The translations under genes and the position numbers were made by a program. A DNA stretch of 52,607 nt from an uncultured Rubritalea sp. (lineage in GTDB: Bacteria > Verrucomicrobiota > Verrucomicrobiia > Verrucomicrobiales > Akkermansiaceae). Each line of letters opens with the position of its first letter. Position 1 is the first letter of the stretch. Below, piece after piece: positions 1 to 8,465 of this stretch. Location of the stretch: positions 1 to 52,607 of the forward strand of contig CAKZNV010000009.1 in assembly GCA_937132085.1 (NCBI GenBank). The letters are read 5' to 3'. A model generated the notes under the pieces. The model did not search any database, was not told the origin of the DNA, and was given only the letters and a program-made list of their open reading frames with translations.

Positions 1-128
1 CGAGGCTCAGAAATCTCGACTTCACGAGGGTATTTATCCTTACAGCTGATAACTCCCAGAGTCAGTGCTAGGAGTAGGCTCAATTTGGATAAGGTGCCTA
101 GGCGGAAACATTTGGACGGCGTATTCAT
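1..128 (-). CDS. Lipoprotein, N-terminal fragment (cut by window start)
   Basis: Reading the minus strand from an ATG at 128 gives 42 codons that run off the window. The peptide begins MNTPSKCFRLGTLSKL, continues with a hydrophobic stretch and reaches a lipobox-like V-I-S-C, followed by the charged segment KDKYPREVE. That is a typical type II signal peptide, so the product is probably an outer-membrane or periplasmic lipoprotein. The frame has no stop in the part visible. It is divergent from the HIT gene, with 92 bp between the two starts for both promoters. The function cannot be known from this fragment. Confidence 0.6.
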   Translation of the reverse strand, partial: MNTPSKCFRLGTLSKLSLLLALTLGVISCKDKYPREVEISEP

Positions 129-220
129 GGCTAAAGCCTAGTAAGCCCGATCTCTGGGTTGTGCAAGCATTCACTGTGAAATTCTTGCGCATTTTCAGAG
201 ATACGTCTAGGGTCTCTCAC

Positions 221-568
221 ATGAGTGAAATGACACTATTCGAGAAAATCATCGCTAGAGAAATACCCGCAGAGATCTTGTATGAAGATGATCTCTGCCT
301 TTGTTTCCGTGACATTGCCCCACAGGCGCCAGTGCATTTGCTAGTAGTGCCTAAGAAGCCCATTGTGAGAGTAGCGGAGGCAGCCGCTGAAGATAAAGAG
401 GTGCTGGGTCACTTACTGCTGACTGCTCAACTCGTTGCTAAACAAGAAGGCTTCGTAGATGATGGCTTCCGTGTCGTGATCAATAATGGAGCTGATGGAG
501 GAGAGGCTGTGCCGCATCTTCATGTGCATATTCTTGCTGGTAGGAAAATGACATGGCCTCCAGGTTAG
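221..568 (+). CDS. HIT-family protein (HinT-like purine nucleoside phosphoramidase)
   Basis: The 115-residue product starts MSEMTLFEKIIAREIPAEIL, the classic beginning of bacterial HinT proteins. The catalytic histidine triad H-L-H-V-H is at residues 99-103 near the C-terminus, and length is normal for the family. HIT proteins hydrolyse AMP-lysine or other AMP-N bonds as dimers in the cytosol. A longer frame opens at 65, but its first 52 residues (65-220) do not resemble the family and overlap the divergent lipoprotein start, so I place the start at 221. The gene is monocistronic or first before pfkA, with 131 bp between. Family assignment is firm; the exact substrate is not. Confidence 0.9.
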   Translation: MSEMTLFEKIIAREIPAEILYEDDLCLCFRDIAPQAPVHLLVVPKKPIVRVAEAAAEDKEVLGHLLLTAQLVAKQEGFVDDGFRVVINNGADGGEAVPHLHVHILAGRKMTWPPG

Positions 569-699
569 GGGTGTTCGACTAGGTTATATTTTTAAACGAC
601 TGAGTAACAAGGCAGAAACAAGACGCACCTATTTCTTGCATGATGGGATGATCCATCATAGAAGGGCGCACCCCATTAAACACACAATATTTTTACACT

Positions 700-1659
700 A
701 TGGAAGGCATCGCAATAATGACATCAGGCGGAGACGCAGCAGGTATGAACCCAGCTGTTAAGTTCTGCGTAGAATACGCTAAAAAAAGAGGACTAAAGCC
801 TTTTCTCATTCGCAACGGCCTCAGAGGTCTCATCGATGATGATATTAAAGTAGCTGAAAGATCTGACGTTTCAGGGATCCTACATCGTGGGGGCACCGTT
901 CTTAGATCTTCTCGTTCGAAGCGTTTCTTCGAAGATAAATACCGTCTGCAAGCTTATGAAAACCTTCAGAAACACGGTATCAACAAGCTTATCGTAATCG
1001 GTGGTGATGGATCATTCACTGCACTTAATCGTTTCTATAATGAGTATAAAGTGCCATTCGCAGGTATTCCAGCGACTATTGATAACGATATCCCGGGAAC
1101 TGATTACTGCCTCGGCGTAGACACAGCTCTCAACGTGATCCGTGAGTCCATCGACTCCATTCGTGACACAGCATTATCATTTAGTCGAGCTTTCGTGATC
1201 GAGACTATGGGCCGCAACTGTGGTTACCTAGCAATGACGAGCGCTCTCTCAAGTGGTGCTGAAATCTGTATTGCTCCTGAGCTAGACCATGACTTAGACT
1301 CGATCGGTGAGCGTCTTAAAAAGGACGTTGAAGGTGGTCGAGACTATATCATGGCTGTTGTGGCGGAAGGTTCTAATATGGCTGGTGAACTTACTCATTG
1401 GATTAAAGATAACTTGAATATGGATGCTCGTCTTACAGTGCTAGGACACGTCCAGCGTGGTGGGTCACCTACAGTGAGAGACCGTGTGATGGCGTATAAC
1501 TACGCTGTTCAGGCTGTGGAGTCACTTCTAGCTGGCAACACGAACCAAATAATGACATTCCGTGACGGCTCTTATGGGACGGCACCGATCGACATTATAA
1601 ACACCAAGTGCATAGTAGATCCTAACATCGTGGAACTAGCTTCACATTTGGCGGTATAA
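700..1659 (+). CDS. pfkA: 6-phosphofructokinase (ATP-dependent type)
   Basis: The 319-residue product has the expected length for bacterial PFK. Visible motifs: N-terminal nucleotide loop TSGGDAAGMN (8-17), GGDGS (101-105), the catalytic P-A-T-I-D-N-D segment (124-130, Asp128 as base), the substrate-binding M-G-R (170-172) and LGHVQRGGSP (248-257). Gly104 in GGDGS is the residue that marks ATP users, whereas pyrophosphate users carry Asp there; the position before TIDND is Ala rather than Gly, which leaves ATP use likely but not proven. The enzyme commits fructose 6-phosphate to glycolysis in the cytosol. It stands alone, 76 bp before pspA. Confidence 0.93.
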   Translation: MEGIAIMTSGGDAAGMNPAVKFCVEYAKKRGLKPFLIRNGLRGLIDDDIKVAERSDVSGILHRGGTVLRSSRSKRFFEDKYRLQAYENLQKHGINKLIVIGGDGSFTALNRFYNEYKVPFAGIPATIDNDIPGTDYCLGVDTALNVIRESIDSIRDTALSFSRAFVIETMGRNCGYLAMTSALSSGAEICIAPELDHDLDSIGERLKKDVEGGRDYIMAVVAEGSNMAGELTHWIKDNLNMDARLTVLGHVQRGGSPTVRDRVMAYNYAVQAVESLLAGNTNQIMTFRDGSYGTAPIDIINTKCIVDPNIVELASHLAV

Positions 1660-1735
1660 AATCAGGCCAGAGTTATACTTGCTGTTTAAAAAGTATTTCT
1701 GCATACTGAACTCATAACAAATACTAAATAAAACT

Positions 1736-2500
1736 ATGTTTAAAAGAATAGGTAACTTAATTAAAGGGTTCTTCGGGCTCTTCGTGGGTGGACTCGAAAA
1801 GCGCAATCCTAAGGCGCTTCTCGAAGTAGAGAAAGAGAATTTACGCAAACAAATTTCCAAGTTTAACGGAGGTTTAGCCTCACATGCTGGTCTTGTAGAG
1901 AATCTAATGAGTCAGGTGAAGAAGCTGGACAGAGAAGAGACAGAACTCAGAGCTAAGACTGCGGCACACCTTAAGGCAGGTAACCGTCAGCTCGCTGGTG
2001 AGTATGCGCTTAAACTAAAGCGTGTGGATCTCGCACATGATGAAGTCAAGGAGCAGCTCGAAGCATCAGAAGCTCGCTATAAAGAACTCATCAAGGCTCG
2101 TGACGTATCAATCAAGGAAGCTCGCAGAAAGATCGAAGAGCTTAGCCGCGGTATCGATGATATTCAAATCCAGAAGGCAACTGCTGAACTCAACGAAATG
2201 GCATCAGGTATGGTGACTAACCTCGGTGGATCAGGCGACACGCTTAACAGACTAGAAGAAATCGTAGAAGGCGAGCGCACTAAGGCAGCAGGCAGAGCTC
2301 GCGTAGCGAAGGATAGCATGGACTTCAGCGAAGTGAATATGAAGGCAGCTGAAGAAGAAGCTATGGCCGAAATGGCGCTAGCAGACTTCGCCGCTGAAGC
2401 TGGTATTGATCTGGAGAAAACAGAGCAAGCACCACTTCCTAAAGAGACTGAAGAGCAGGACACATCATCTGGTTCAATGGGACCTGGAGTGACTCAGTAA
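1736..2500 (+). CDS. pspA: PspA/IM30 family membrane-stress protein
   Basis: The 254-residue protein starts MFKRIGNLIKGFFGLF, an amphipathic helix typical of PspA/Vipp1 proteins, and continues as an almost unbroken charged coiled coil to about residue 215 (heptad-rich E/K/A segments such as DREETELRAKTAAHLKAG). The last 35 residues are acidic and low-complexity. Family members form ESCRT-III-like oligomers that bind and stabilise damaged cytoplasmic membrane. No pspB, pspC or pspF homologue is next to it, so classical Psp regulation is not supported here. A strong terminator follows at once, so it is probably a single-gene unit. Confidence 0.85.
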   Translation: MFKRIGNLIKGFFGLFVGGLEKRNPKALLEVEKENLRKQISKFNGGLASHAGLVENLMSQVKKLDREETELRAKTAAHLKAGNRQLAGEYALKLKRVDLAHDEVKEQLEASEARYKELIKARDVSIKEARRKIEELSRGIDDIQIQKATAELNEMASGMVTNLGGSGDTLNRLEEIVEGERTKAAGRARVAKDSMDFSEVNMKAAEEEAMAEMALADFAAEAGIDLEKTEQAPLPKETEEQDTSSGSMGPGVTQ

Positions 2501-2520
2501 TTCAAACACATTACATTTTC

Positions 2521-2560
2521 AAAAGCGCCACGTTCCTTTCTGGAACATGGCGCTTTTTTT
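2521..2560 (+). terminator. Rho-independent terminator after pspA
   Basis: AAAAGCGCCA pairs with TGGCGCTTTT. The stem extends through GTTCC/GGAAC with one mismatch, around the loop TTTCT. It ends in a run of seven T. It closes the pspA unit and isolates it from the cysteine dioxygenase gene. Confidence 0.92.
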
Positions 2561-2596
2561 ATCGCCAAAATTTTAAAACATACTAACTTACTAAGC

Positions 2597-3151
2597 ATGG
2601 AGCTAGCAGCAGAAAACGTGCATGAAAAGATCATTCCTTTTATGAAATATATGGAAGGTCTGACTGAGCGCCCTAAGCTAGAGGACTTGGTAGAACGTAT
2701 GAAGTCGTTCGACATCACAGTTGAAGAACTAGGGCAGCATGTGCAGTTTCATAGTAATCATTATAGACGAAATCTCATGTTTGAGAACGAGCATGTGCAG
2801 CTACTTTGCCTGTGTTGGAAAAGTGGCCAGCGTAGCCCTATTCATGATCATGCAGACTCTATCTGTGGGGTGAAAGTGATCAGCGGTGTCTGCTCAGAAA
2901 CGATTTATGAGCCAACACCTAGTGGCTACTTGAAACCACTTTCGACTGTAGAATACGGAGTGGGAGTGATTGGTTCACAAGATGATGATACTCACCAAGT
3001 TTCAAATTATCAAAGTGAAGGTGAGGACCTTGTCACCCTGCATTGTTACGCACCTCCGCTGACTCGCATGAAGACGTTTTCAAATGAGTCTAAGTTTTCC
3101 CAAATCTATGAGCCAATCAATGAATGGCAAATGGATGGTAGTGGTATCTAA
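2597..3151 (+). CDS. Cysteine dioxygenase (CDO family)
   Basis: The 184-residue cupin oxidises L-cysteine to cysteine sulfinate with non-heme iron. The three iron ligands are His83 and His85 in PIHDHADS and His133 in DTHQ. The carboxylate-binding Arg58 lies in Y-R-R-N (56-59), and the second-shell His149 and Tyr151 are in TLHCYAPP. Cys90 (in HADSIC) sits where mammalian CDO has Cys93, the partner of the Cys-Tyr cofactor; many bacterial CDOs have Gly there, so both cross-link residues are present. The gene is preceded by a terminator and followed after 19 bp by a YeiH-type exporter, which suggests a cysteine-to-sulfur-oxyanion disposal unit. Confidence 0.88.
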   Translation: MELAAENVHEKIIPFMKYMEGLTERPKLEDLVERMKSFDITVEELGQHVQFHSNHYRRNLMFENEHVQLLCLCWKSGQRSPIHDHADSICGVKVISGVCSETIYEPTPSGYLKPLSTVEYGVGVIGSQDDDTHQVSNYQSEGEDLVTLHCYAPPLTRMKTFSNESKFSQIYEPINEWQMDGSGI

Positions 3152-3170
3152 GCAATTAGCAACTGAGTGA

Positions 3171-4376
3171 ATGTCGGAAGAGCCACCAATTACTAAGAAA
3201 CGTTTAACGCTCTACGAGATGATCGAGAGTCAAGGCTACATCTCTCTGGATTCCATGGAAGGATCTGTCGATATGATGGATGTCTCTACGCCAGTAAAGC
3301 TGGAGGGTAAGAAATCCAGGCTGATCCCCGGAGTAGGACTAGCGCTTATCATTACTGTGGTGGCGACATTTATGCATGACTTACCATTCGCTCCATTTAC
3401 CTTGGAAAATGCTGCGCTGAAGCATCCATTAGGTATTTCTATCTTGGCTATTTTGTTAGGCATTATCGTTGGCTCTACTGCGAAACTTTCGACCAATGTG
3501 AAGTATGGTTGTAAATGGATCTCCGCTTGGTTTATCCCGATTGCAATTATTTGCTTAGGCTCACGCATGGATCTGGGAGTCCTTTCAGTGCTTGGTTTGC
3601 CGATGTTAGGTCTCGTTGTTTCAGTCATGATCATTGCGATTCTGTTAGCCTTCGGAGTTGGCAAATTGTTAGGTCTGAGTAATCAGGCATCTTATCTGTT
3701 AGGCGTAGGAACCGCAGTCTGTGGTAGCAGTGCTATTCTAGCAGTAGCGCCAGTCTGTGATTCTGAGGAAGATGATGTGGTGCTAGCAGTAGGAGCGGTG
3801 AACTTCATCGGCTTGCTCGCTATGTTCAGCTGTGTAGGAATGATCACATTGATGCCTGAGATGACGGCAGAATTTTTTGGCTCACTGACGGGAGCGACGA
3901 TCCATGCAGTTCCACAAGTAGTGGCAGCTGCTGAGAGTCACGGTGGCGATGCCTCTACGATCGCGTCTGCGGTAAAGCTGCTACGTGTGACTTTACTAGT
4001 GCCAGTGGTCTTACTCAGTGTGGTCTATCTTTCTCGTCGTAAAAGTTCATCTGCTAGCAAATTGGTCAAGAAGCCAAAGAAGCTACATAAGTATGTTCCA
4101 TGGTTTGTTTGGGGTTTTGTGATCGTTGCGGTTCTGGCAAGTGCTGGGCTGTTACCTGATTTACTATTTCCTGGCAGCGAAGCAGTTTACGATTCTATCT
4201 CTGGTTTGACGACAGCTAGTAAATGGTTGTTAGCGGTGGCAATGGCTGCGATAGGCTTACAGGTGAACATTAAAAGCCTCATCACATCAGGTGCAAAAGC
4301 CCTGCTGTGCGGAATAATTGTATGGATTGGCATGCTTGCCTCAGCTTTCGCTTTATTTCATGTGTATTTCAGCTAA
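3171..4376 (+). CDS. YeiH/UPF0324 family putative sulfate or sulfite exporter
   Basis: The 401-residue membrane protein has about ten hydrophobic segments after a cytosolic N-terminal extension of roughly 50 residues. Family signatures are G-T-A-V-C-G-S-S-A-I-L-A-V-A-P in the middle and GATIHAVPQVVAAA further on, followed by RVTLLVPVVLL. This family (Cons_hypoth698) is annotated as putative sulfate export; transport has been shown for few members. It starts 19 bp after the cysteine dioxygenase gene and 9 bp before the DUF58 gene, so the three are probably cotranscribed. The pairing with CDO supports export of sulfite or sulfate made from cysteine; the substrate is inference. Confidence 0.8.
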   Translation: MSEEPPITKKRLTLYEMIESQGYISLDSMEGSVDMMDVSTPVKLEGKKSRLIPGVGLALIITVVATFMHDLPFAPFTLENAALKHPLGISILAILLGIIVGSTAKLSTNVKYGCKWISAWFIPIAIICLGSRMDLGVLSVLGLPMLGLVVSVMIIAILLAFGVGKLLGLSNQASYLLGVGTAVCGSSAILAVAPVCDSEEDDVVLAVGAVNFIGLLAMFSCVGMITLMPEMTAEFFGSLTGATIHAVPQVVAAAESHGGDASTIASAVKLLRVTLLVPVVLLSVVYLSRRKSSSASKLVKKPKKLHKYVPWFVWGFVIVAVLASAGLLPDLLFPGSEAVYDSISGLTTASKWLLAVAMAAIGLQVNIKSLITSGAKALLCGIIVWIGMLASAFALFHVYFS

Positions 4377-4385
4377 GCTTTCCCC

Positions 4386-5252
4386 GTGATAGATACTGTC
4401 GAAGAGTTAATGAAGAAAGTGCACTTGTTAGAGATCAAGGCACGTAGGCTTTCTCGTGAATCATTTTCTGGCGAATACCATACCTCGTTTAAAGGGCAGG
4501 GGTTAGATTTTGAAGATTTTCGTGAGTATCAACATGGCGATGAAATCCGTTTTATTGACTGGAATGTCACCGCCAGAATGAACTTACCGCACATTCGCAC
4601 ATTTAAAGAAGAGCGTGAACTCACCGTGGTCCTAGCGGTCGATATCTCAGGCTCTGGAAAGTATGGTAGCCAACATTACTCGAAGCGTGAGCTAGCCGCT
4701 GAGATTGCCGCAGTGCTAGCCTTCAGCGCCAAACATAATGGCGACAAAGTAGGGCTGCTTCTATTCACCGACGACACTGAACTCTACCTCCCACCTGAGA
4801 AAAGCACCAAGCATACGCTAAGAATTATCCGAGAAATCATCGCTGCGGAGCCTAAAAGCCAAGCGACCTCGGTATCCAAGGCCTGCGACTTTCTGAGCAA
4901 AACACTCAAACGTAAATCGCTCATCTTCATGCTCTCAGACTTCATGGATCACGATTTTCATAAGAAGCTCGGAGCAATGAGCCAAAAGCATGAAACAGTG
5001 GCTATCCGCATCTTTGATCCATTAGAAGAAGAACTACCTAGAGCTGGAAAAGTAAACTTATCAGATCCAGAAACAGGCTGGCAAACCGTAGTGAATACGA
5101 ATAACTCTAATGTCCGCATGGCATATTCTAAGCTCAATGCCAGGCGATTAGAAGGACTCAAAAAGACCTTCAACAAATACAAAATCTCCAACATCTCAGC
5201 CGCCACAAACAAAGACTACCTCCCAGCCCTACATAGGTTGTTTGGAAAATGA
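4386..5252 (+). CDS. DUF58 (vWA-like) domain protein, GTG start
   Basis: The 288-residue protein carries the DUF58 signature: F-S-G-E-Y-H-T-S-F-K-G-Q-G-L (27-40), REYQHGDEIRFIDWNVTAR (46-64) and the MIDAS-like D-I-S-G-S (86-90) of a von Willebrand A fold. The GTG at 4386 gives the usual beginning EELMKKVHLLEIKARRL; an in-frame ATG at 4410 would cut into it, so GTG is preferred. DUF58 proteins normally sit beside a MoxR AAA+ ATPase and act in metal-cofactor or envelope-complex assembly. Here there is no MoxR gene; the gene is last in the CDO-exporter run, with a 9-bp gap. Role unknown. Confidence 0.82.
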   Translation: MIDTVEELMKKVHLLEIKARRLSRESFSGEYHTSFKGQGLDFEDFREYQHGDEIRFIDWNVTARMNLPHIRTFKEERELTVVLAVDISGSGKYGSQHYSKRELAAEIAAVLAFSAKHNGDKVGLLLFTDDTELYLPPEKSTKHTLRIIREIIAAEPKSQATSVSKACDFLSKTLKRKSLIFMLSDFMDHDFHKKLGAMSQKHETVAIRIFDPLEEELPRAGKVNLSDPETGWQTVVNTNNSNVRMAYSKLNARRLEGLKKTFNKYKISNISAATNKDYLPALHRLFGK

Positions 5253-5268
5253 TCTCTATTAAAAGGCT

Positions 5269-6222
5269 TTATTGAGAACGCTTGCGATGCGTTCCCACTA
5301 GCATTGCCGCTAGGGCTATCATGATTGAGCTTGATGGCTCAGGAACAGTTTCGATAACTACATTATCATAGAGACCAAATTGTAAGTTAGTGTCGCCAGC
5401 TACTGAGCTAAAGAGGTCTGCATAGATCAGTGAGAAGTTGCCTTCCACATCAACTAAGGAGCTGCCATCGCTGTTGTCAATCGTTCCTATGACTACGGAA
5501 TTACCACTCGCTGAGCTGGTTAAGGTGAATGTTGCTGTTCCTTTGTCCGCCGTGGTTCCTGCTATTGAGCCATTTGGATCCACGTCGATTTGAAAAGTAA
5601 CCCACTCGAAGCCCATATCACCAGCGTCACTAGTGCCTACTTGCCCCTGAGCACCAGGAGCTGCTTTAGCTAGAAAAGCAGATGAGAGAGCCAGATCCGA
5701 GCCATTGTTGCTCGTGAGAGTAGATGAATAGATTCCGCTAGCAAAAAACTGCTCTGAGTCATCTTTGTATAGTCGATAATCTCTAGATGATCCACCGTCT
5801 CCTGTAGCAAGTATACTAGCTCCATTTCTTCCAGTGCCCGTGCCGTTGTGGCCTACACCACCACCTATAAATTCCGTGCTAGAGCCACCTGCAATAGAGT
5901 AATTAATCCAAGCATCAAACTTTACTCGATAAGGAGTGTTACTAAATCCTAATGCGTGAACAGCTGCGATTTCAGAGGCTACTCCATTTGCGATATTAGC
6001 TTGTAGCTTTAGCCCTGTCGTTCCCGTCCCATTTGGCGCTGATGGAATTCCGTCGGCACTGTAGTCATAGCCGAAGATAGCTGAAGTGTCAGCATCAGCG
6101 ACAACAGTGAATCCTGCGTTAGTGGATAAGTCATCTGAGTAGACTACAGTCGCATGAGCTTGTGAACAAAGGAGCAATGAAGAGCTTATAATAGTATAGT
6201 AAATTGAGTTCATGTTTATCAC
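5269..6222 (-). CDS. PEP-CTERM sorting-signal secreted protein
   Basis: The 317-residue product has an N-terminal signal peptide ending near Q-A-H-A, a Gly/Ser/Thr/Asp-rich extracellular beta-type body and a C-terminal V-P-E-P-S followed by a hydrophobic helix and the basic end THRKRSQ. This is the tripartite PEP-CTERM signal recognised by exosortase/archaeosortase systems, so the protein is likely processed and placed on the cell surface or in extracellular polysaccharide. No exosortase gene is in the window. An alternative in-frame start exists three codons downstream (MNSIYY). The body may be a LamG/concanavalin-like adhesive domain, but I cannot show that. It is convergent with the DUF58 gene, stops 16 bp apart. 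Confidence 0.85.
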   Translation of the reverse strand: MINMNSIYYTIISSSLLLCSQAHATVVYSDDLSTNAGFTVVADADTSAIFGYDYSADGIPSAPNGTGTTGLKLQANIANGVASEIAAVHALGFSNTPYRVKFDAWINYSIAGGSSTEFIGGGVGHNGTGTGRNGASILATGDGGSSRDYRLYKDDSEQFFASGIYSSTLTSNNGSDLALSSAFLAKAAPGAQGQVGTSDAGDMGFEWVTFQIDVDPNGSIAGTTADKGTATFTLTSSASGNSVVIGTIDNSDGSSLVDVEGNFSLIYADLFSSVAGDTNLQFGLYDNVVIETVPEPSSSIMIALAAMLVGTHRKRSQ

Positions 6223-6354
6223 TATACCTTATATGTAAGACTCCTGTAAATAATGAAATTACAAGGGGTAGGGTTTAAGGGCTCATAGCTACACGCTCTA
6301 TCATATGAATTTAAACGATAATCCACGAGGAAATCGGACTAGAGCGAGGGAGGT

Positions 6355-6400
6355 AATCTCACATTTTTGCTATGTGAGATTTTGTGAATTTTTGTGAGAT
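6355..6400 (-). other. Stem-loop with a competing repeat after the amt stop codon
   Basis: AATCTCACAT (6355-6364) pairs perfectly with ATGTGAGATT (6372-6381) around a 7-base loop. A further GTGAGATTA copy lies immediately 3' of the amt stop codon, at about 6394-6402. In the amt transcript the two identical left arms could compete for one right arm. There is no clear U-tract on the minus strand, so it may be a processed or Rho-assisted 3' end rather than an intrinsic terminator. Confidence 0.4.
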
Positions 6401-6402
6401 TA

Positions 6403-7707
6403 CTAAAATTCGTCATAAGCACTTTCACCGTGCTCAGAAAGGTCTAGTCCTTTGTCTTCATCTTCTCTGCTTACTCTGAGTCCGATAGTCGCTTTGACGA
6501 TCAACATGATGATCACTGTTGCCACTGCTGACCACACGATCGTTACTCCTAAAGCGAGTAACTGAACGCCTAGTTGCTCAAACATTGGCTTCACTAGACC
6601 AAGTCCACCCCAAGCTTTTTGGCCAAAGAAGCTGAGTAAGATCGTTCCGAGAATTCCACCCACACCGTGAACGGCGAAGACGTCTAGTGAGTCATCAATT
6701 TTGAGTTTTGTGCGGATGATTTTCACTGCATAATAGCAGGTAAGTGCTGCTAAGACACCGATGCAAATCGCTCCCATAGGACCGACGTCGCCTGAGGCTG
6801 GAGTGATCGTTGCTAGACCTGCAATGAGTCCAGTGACCACACCGATGAGACTTACTTTGCCATACTGAACTCGCTCAAGAAGACCCCATACGAGAGCTGC
6901 TGTAGCTGCAGATAGGTGAGTCACTAGCATGGTCATTCCGGCACCTTGTCCTGCGCTTAGTTGGCTACCAGCATTGAAGCCAAACCAACCAACCCAGAGC
7001 ATACCAGCTCCTACGAATACCATTCCTGGATTATGTGGAAGGTGCTGGTGCTTGAGGAAATCATGACGTTTTCCTAGCATGAGAACCATGACAAGAGCAG
7101 AAACACCAGCTGTAGCGTGAACCACGATACCACCAGCTAAGTCCTTCACTCCCATGTCAGCCATCCAGCCACCAGCCCATACCCAGTGGCATGCAGGAGC
7201 GTAGACGACTACTAGCCAGATCGCTGTGAAAAGCATAATGGCACTAAATTTCATTCTCTCCACTACAGCTCCGATATAGAGGGCAGGTGTAATAATCGCA
7301 AAGGTCATCTGGAACATAATCCACAGCGTCTCTGGGAGCTGAGGAACAGCTTCATGTGTGGTGTCGATACCTACGCCATTGAGGAAAATTTTATCTAAAT
7401 TACCAATCCAGCCACCATCACCGCTGAAACAAAGACTGTAGAGACATACGACCCACATGATAGAAGCTAAACAGGCGATTGCCGCACACTGAATCATCAC
7501 GGAGAGCACATTCTTGGAGCGAACTAGACCACCATAAAAGAGCGCTAAACCAGGCATAGTCATAAAGAGAACCAGTGCTGTAGCTGTCAGTATCCAAGCG
7601 CTACTAGACTCGTTTACAGTAGATGCAGCAGCTTCTCCTGCAAAGCTAAGAAGGGTGCTGGACATGAGAATGGCGACTATTAGCGCTGACTGTTTTAAAA
7701 GATTCAT
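6403..7707 (-). CDS. amt: Ammonium transporter (Amt/MEP/Rh family)
   Basis: The 434-residue channel has a signal peptide (to about residue 23) and eleven predicted membrane spans. The twin pore histidines are His197 in VVHATAG and His347 in FAVHGVGG; Asp189 in D-L-A-G-G and a Phe gate in MFQMTFAIIT (131-140) are also present. The cytosolic tail ends GLDLSEHGESAYDEF, the conserved Amt C-terminus that couples subunits and binds PII proteins. The frame could open at 7872, but the first 55 residues are not family-like; the ATG at 7707 begins MNLLKQSALIVAILM, a good signal peptide. No glnK/PII gene is adjacent, which is unusual for amt. The gene is probably monocistronic. Confidence 0.94.
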   Translation of the reverse strand: MNLLKQSALIVAILMSSTLLSFAGEAAASTVNESSSAWILTATALVLFMTMPGLALFYGGLVRSKNVLSVMIQCAAIACLASIMWVVCLYSLCFSGDGGWIGNLDKIFLNGVGIDTTHEAVPQLPETLWIMFQMTFAIITPALYIGAVVERMKFSAIMLFTAIWLVVVYAPACHWVWAGGWMADMGVKDLAGGIVVHATAGVSALVMVLMLGKRHDFLKHQHLPHNPGMVFVGAGMLWVGWFGFNAGSQLSAGQGAGMTMLVTHLSAATAALVWGLLERVQYGKVSLIGVVTGLIAGLATITPASGDVGPMGAICIGVLAALTCYYAVKIIRTKLKIDDSLDVFAVHGVGGILGTILLSFFGQKAWGGLGLVKPMFEQLGVQLLALGVTIVWSAVATVIIMLIVKATIGLRVSREDEDKGLDLSEHGESAYDEF

Positions 7708-7894
7708 TGTGATGTTTCTACTAAGTTTATGGTGTGAACGAGTTGTGATAATGAGGAGAATATGCCCTTTGGAAAGAAGCGGCCGTGTCAGTATGAGGAG
7801 TGTGCGATAAGGTTGGTTGAATTGCGAAGTGTTGCAGAGGTGTAGATAAGGATCTGGTGATTCCAAATACAACCAACAAATACTTAATGTAAGA

Positions 7895-8395
7895 TCATTT
7901 TTTCAGAGGAATCACTCTGTAGCTAATCAACTGATACCCATTCTTTACCATGCTCGATTTGCTTTTAAAATCAGTTACCGAAATAACGTTCTTAGAGCTT
8001 TTTTTGGATAAGGTCTGACAAACAGTAAATTTTTCACCATTGCCTTTAGTTAGCTCTGCATAAAATATTGGGTATTGAGCATGTATTGTTTTTGGCCGAG
8101 GTAATTCAACCTTTAGTATAGATTGCGCTGTATTTTTGAAGATAAACCATTCTCTTCCAGAGTGTGATATTTCATATTTTGTTATAACTCCTCCTGTTCC
8201 TCCAAGATTTTCGTGTCCGATTACTCGTAGTTCAATTTCTTTAGATTGAATTTCTAATCCAGAGCTGGTCAGCACAGTTAATTCTAGATTGTAGTTCGTA
8301 ATCTCTCCAGTATTTGTAGAAGACTCTGATTGCCTACATCCTTTACTTAAAATGATGATTAGACAAATAATACTCGATTTTAAAAAATTAATCAT
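7895..8395 (-). CDS. Hypothetical secreted protein or lipoprotein
   Basis: I do not recognise this 166-residue product. It begins with a short basic end and a hydrophobic stretch, then S-K-G-C-R, which resembles a lipobox although Lys before Gly is unusual. The mature part is rich in beta-prone segments, with one further Cys near residue 127 and several Ser/Lys-rich patches. The coding region is more AT-rich than its neighbours. It lies 70 bp after the gene ending at 8466 and 187 bp upstream of the amt start. Export is the only feature that can be supported. Confidence 0.5.
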   Translation of the reverse strand: MINFLKSSIICLIIILSKGCRQSESSTNTGEITNYNLELTVLTSSGLEIQSKEIELRVIGHENLGGTGGVITKYEISHSGREWFIFKNTAQSILKVELPRPKTIHAQYPIFYAELTKGNGEKFTVCQTLSKKSSKNVISVTDFKSKSSMVKNGYQLISYRVIPLKK

Positions 8396-8465
8396 AGGCT
8401 CATTATATTCTAGTTTGTAAGAAACTCACTTAAGATTCAGCGGGGCTATTTTGTTTCTATGTGAT

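Noticed and set aside
640-659. ATGATGG/CCATCAT hairpin before pfkA
   Set aside because: It has a short stem and no T-run, and it lies upstream of the gene it would have to end. Probably chance, although a leader role is not excluded.
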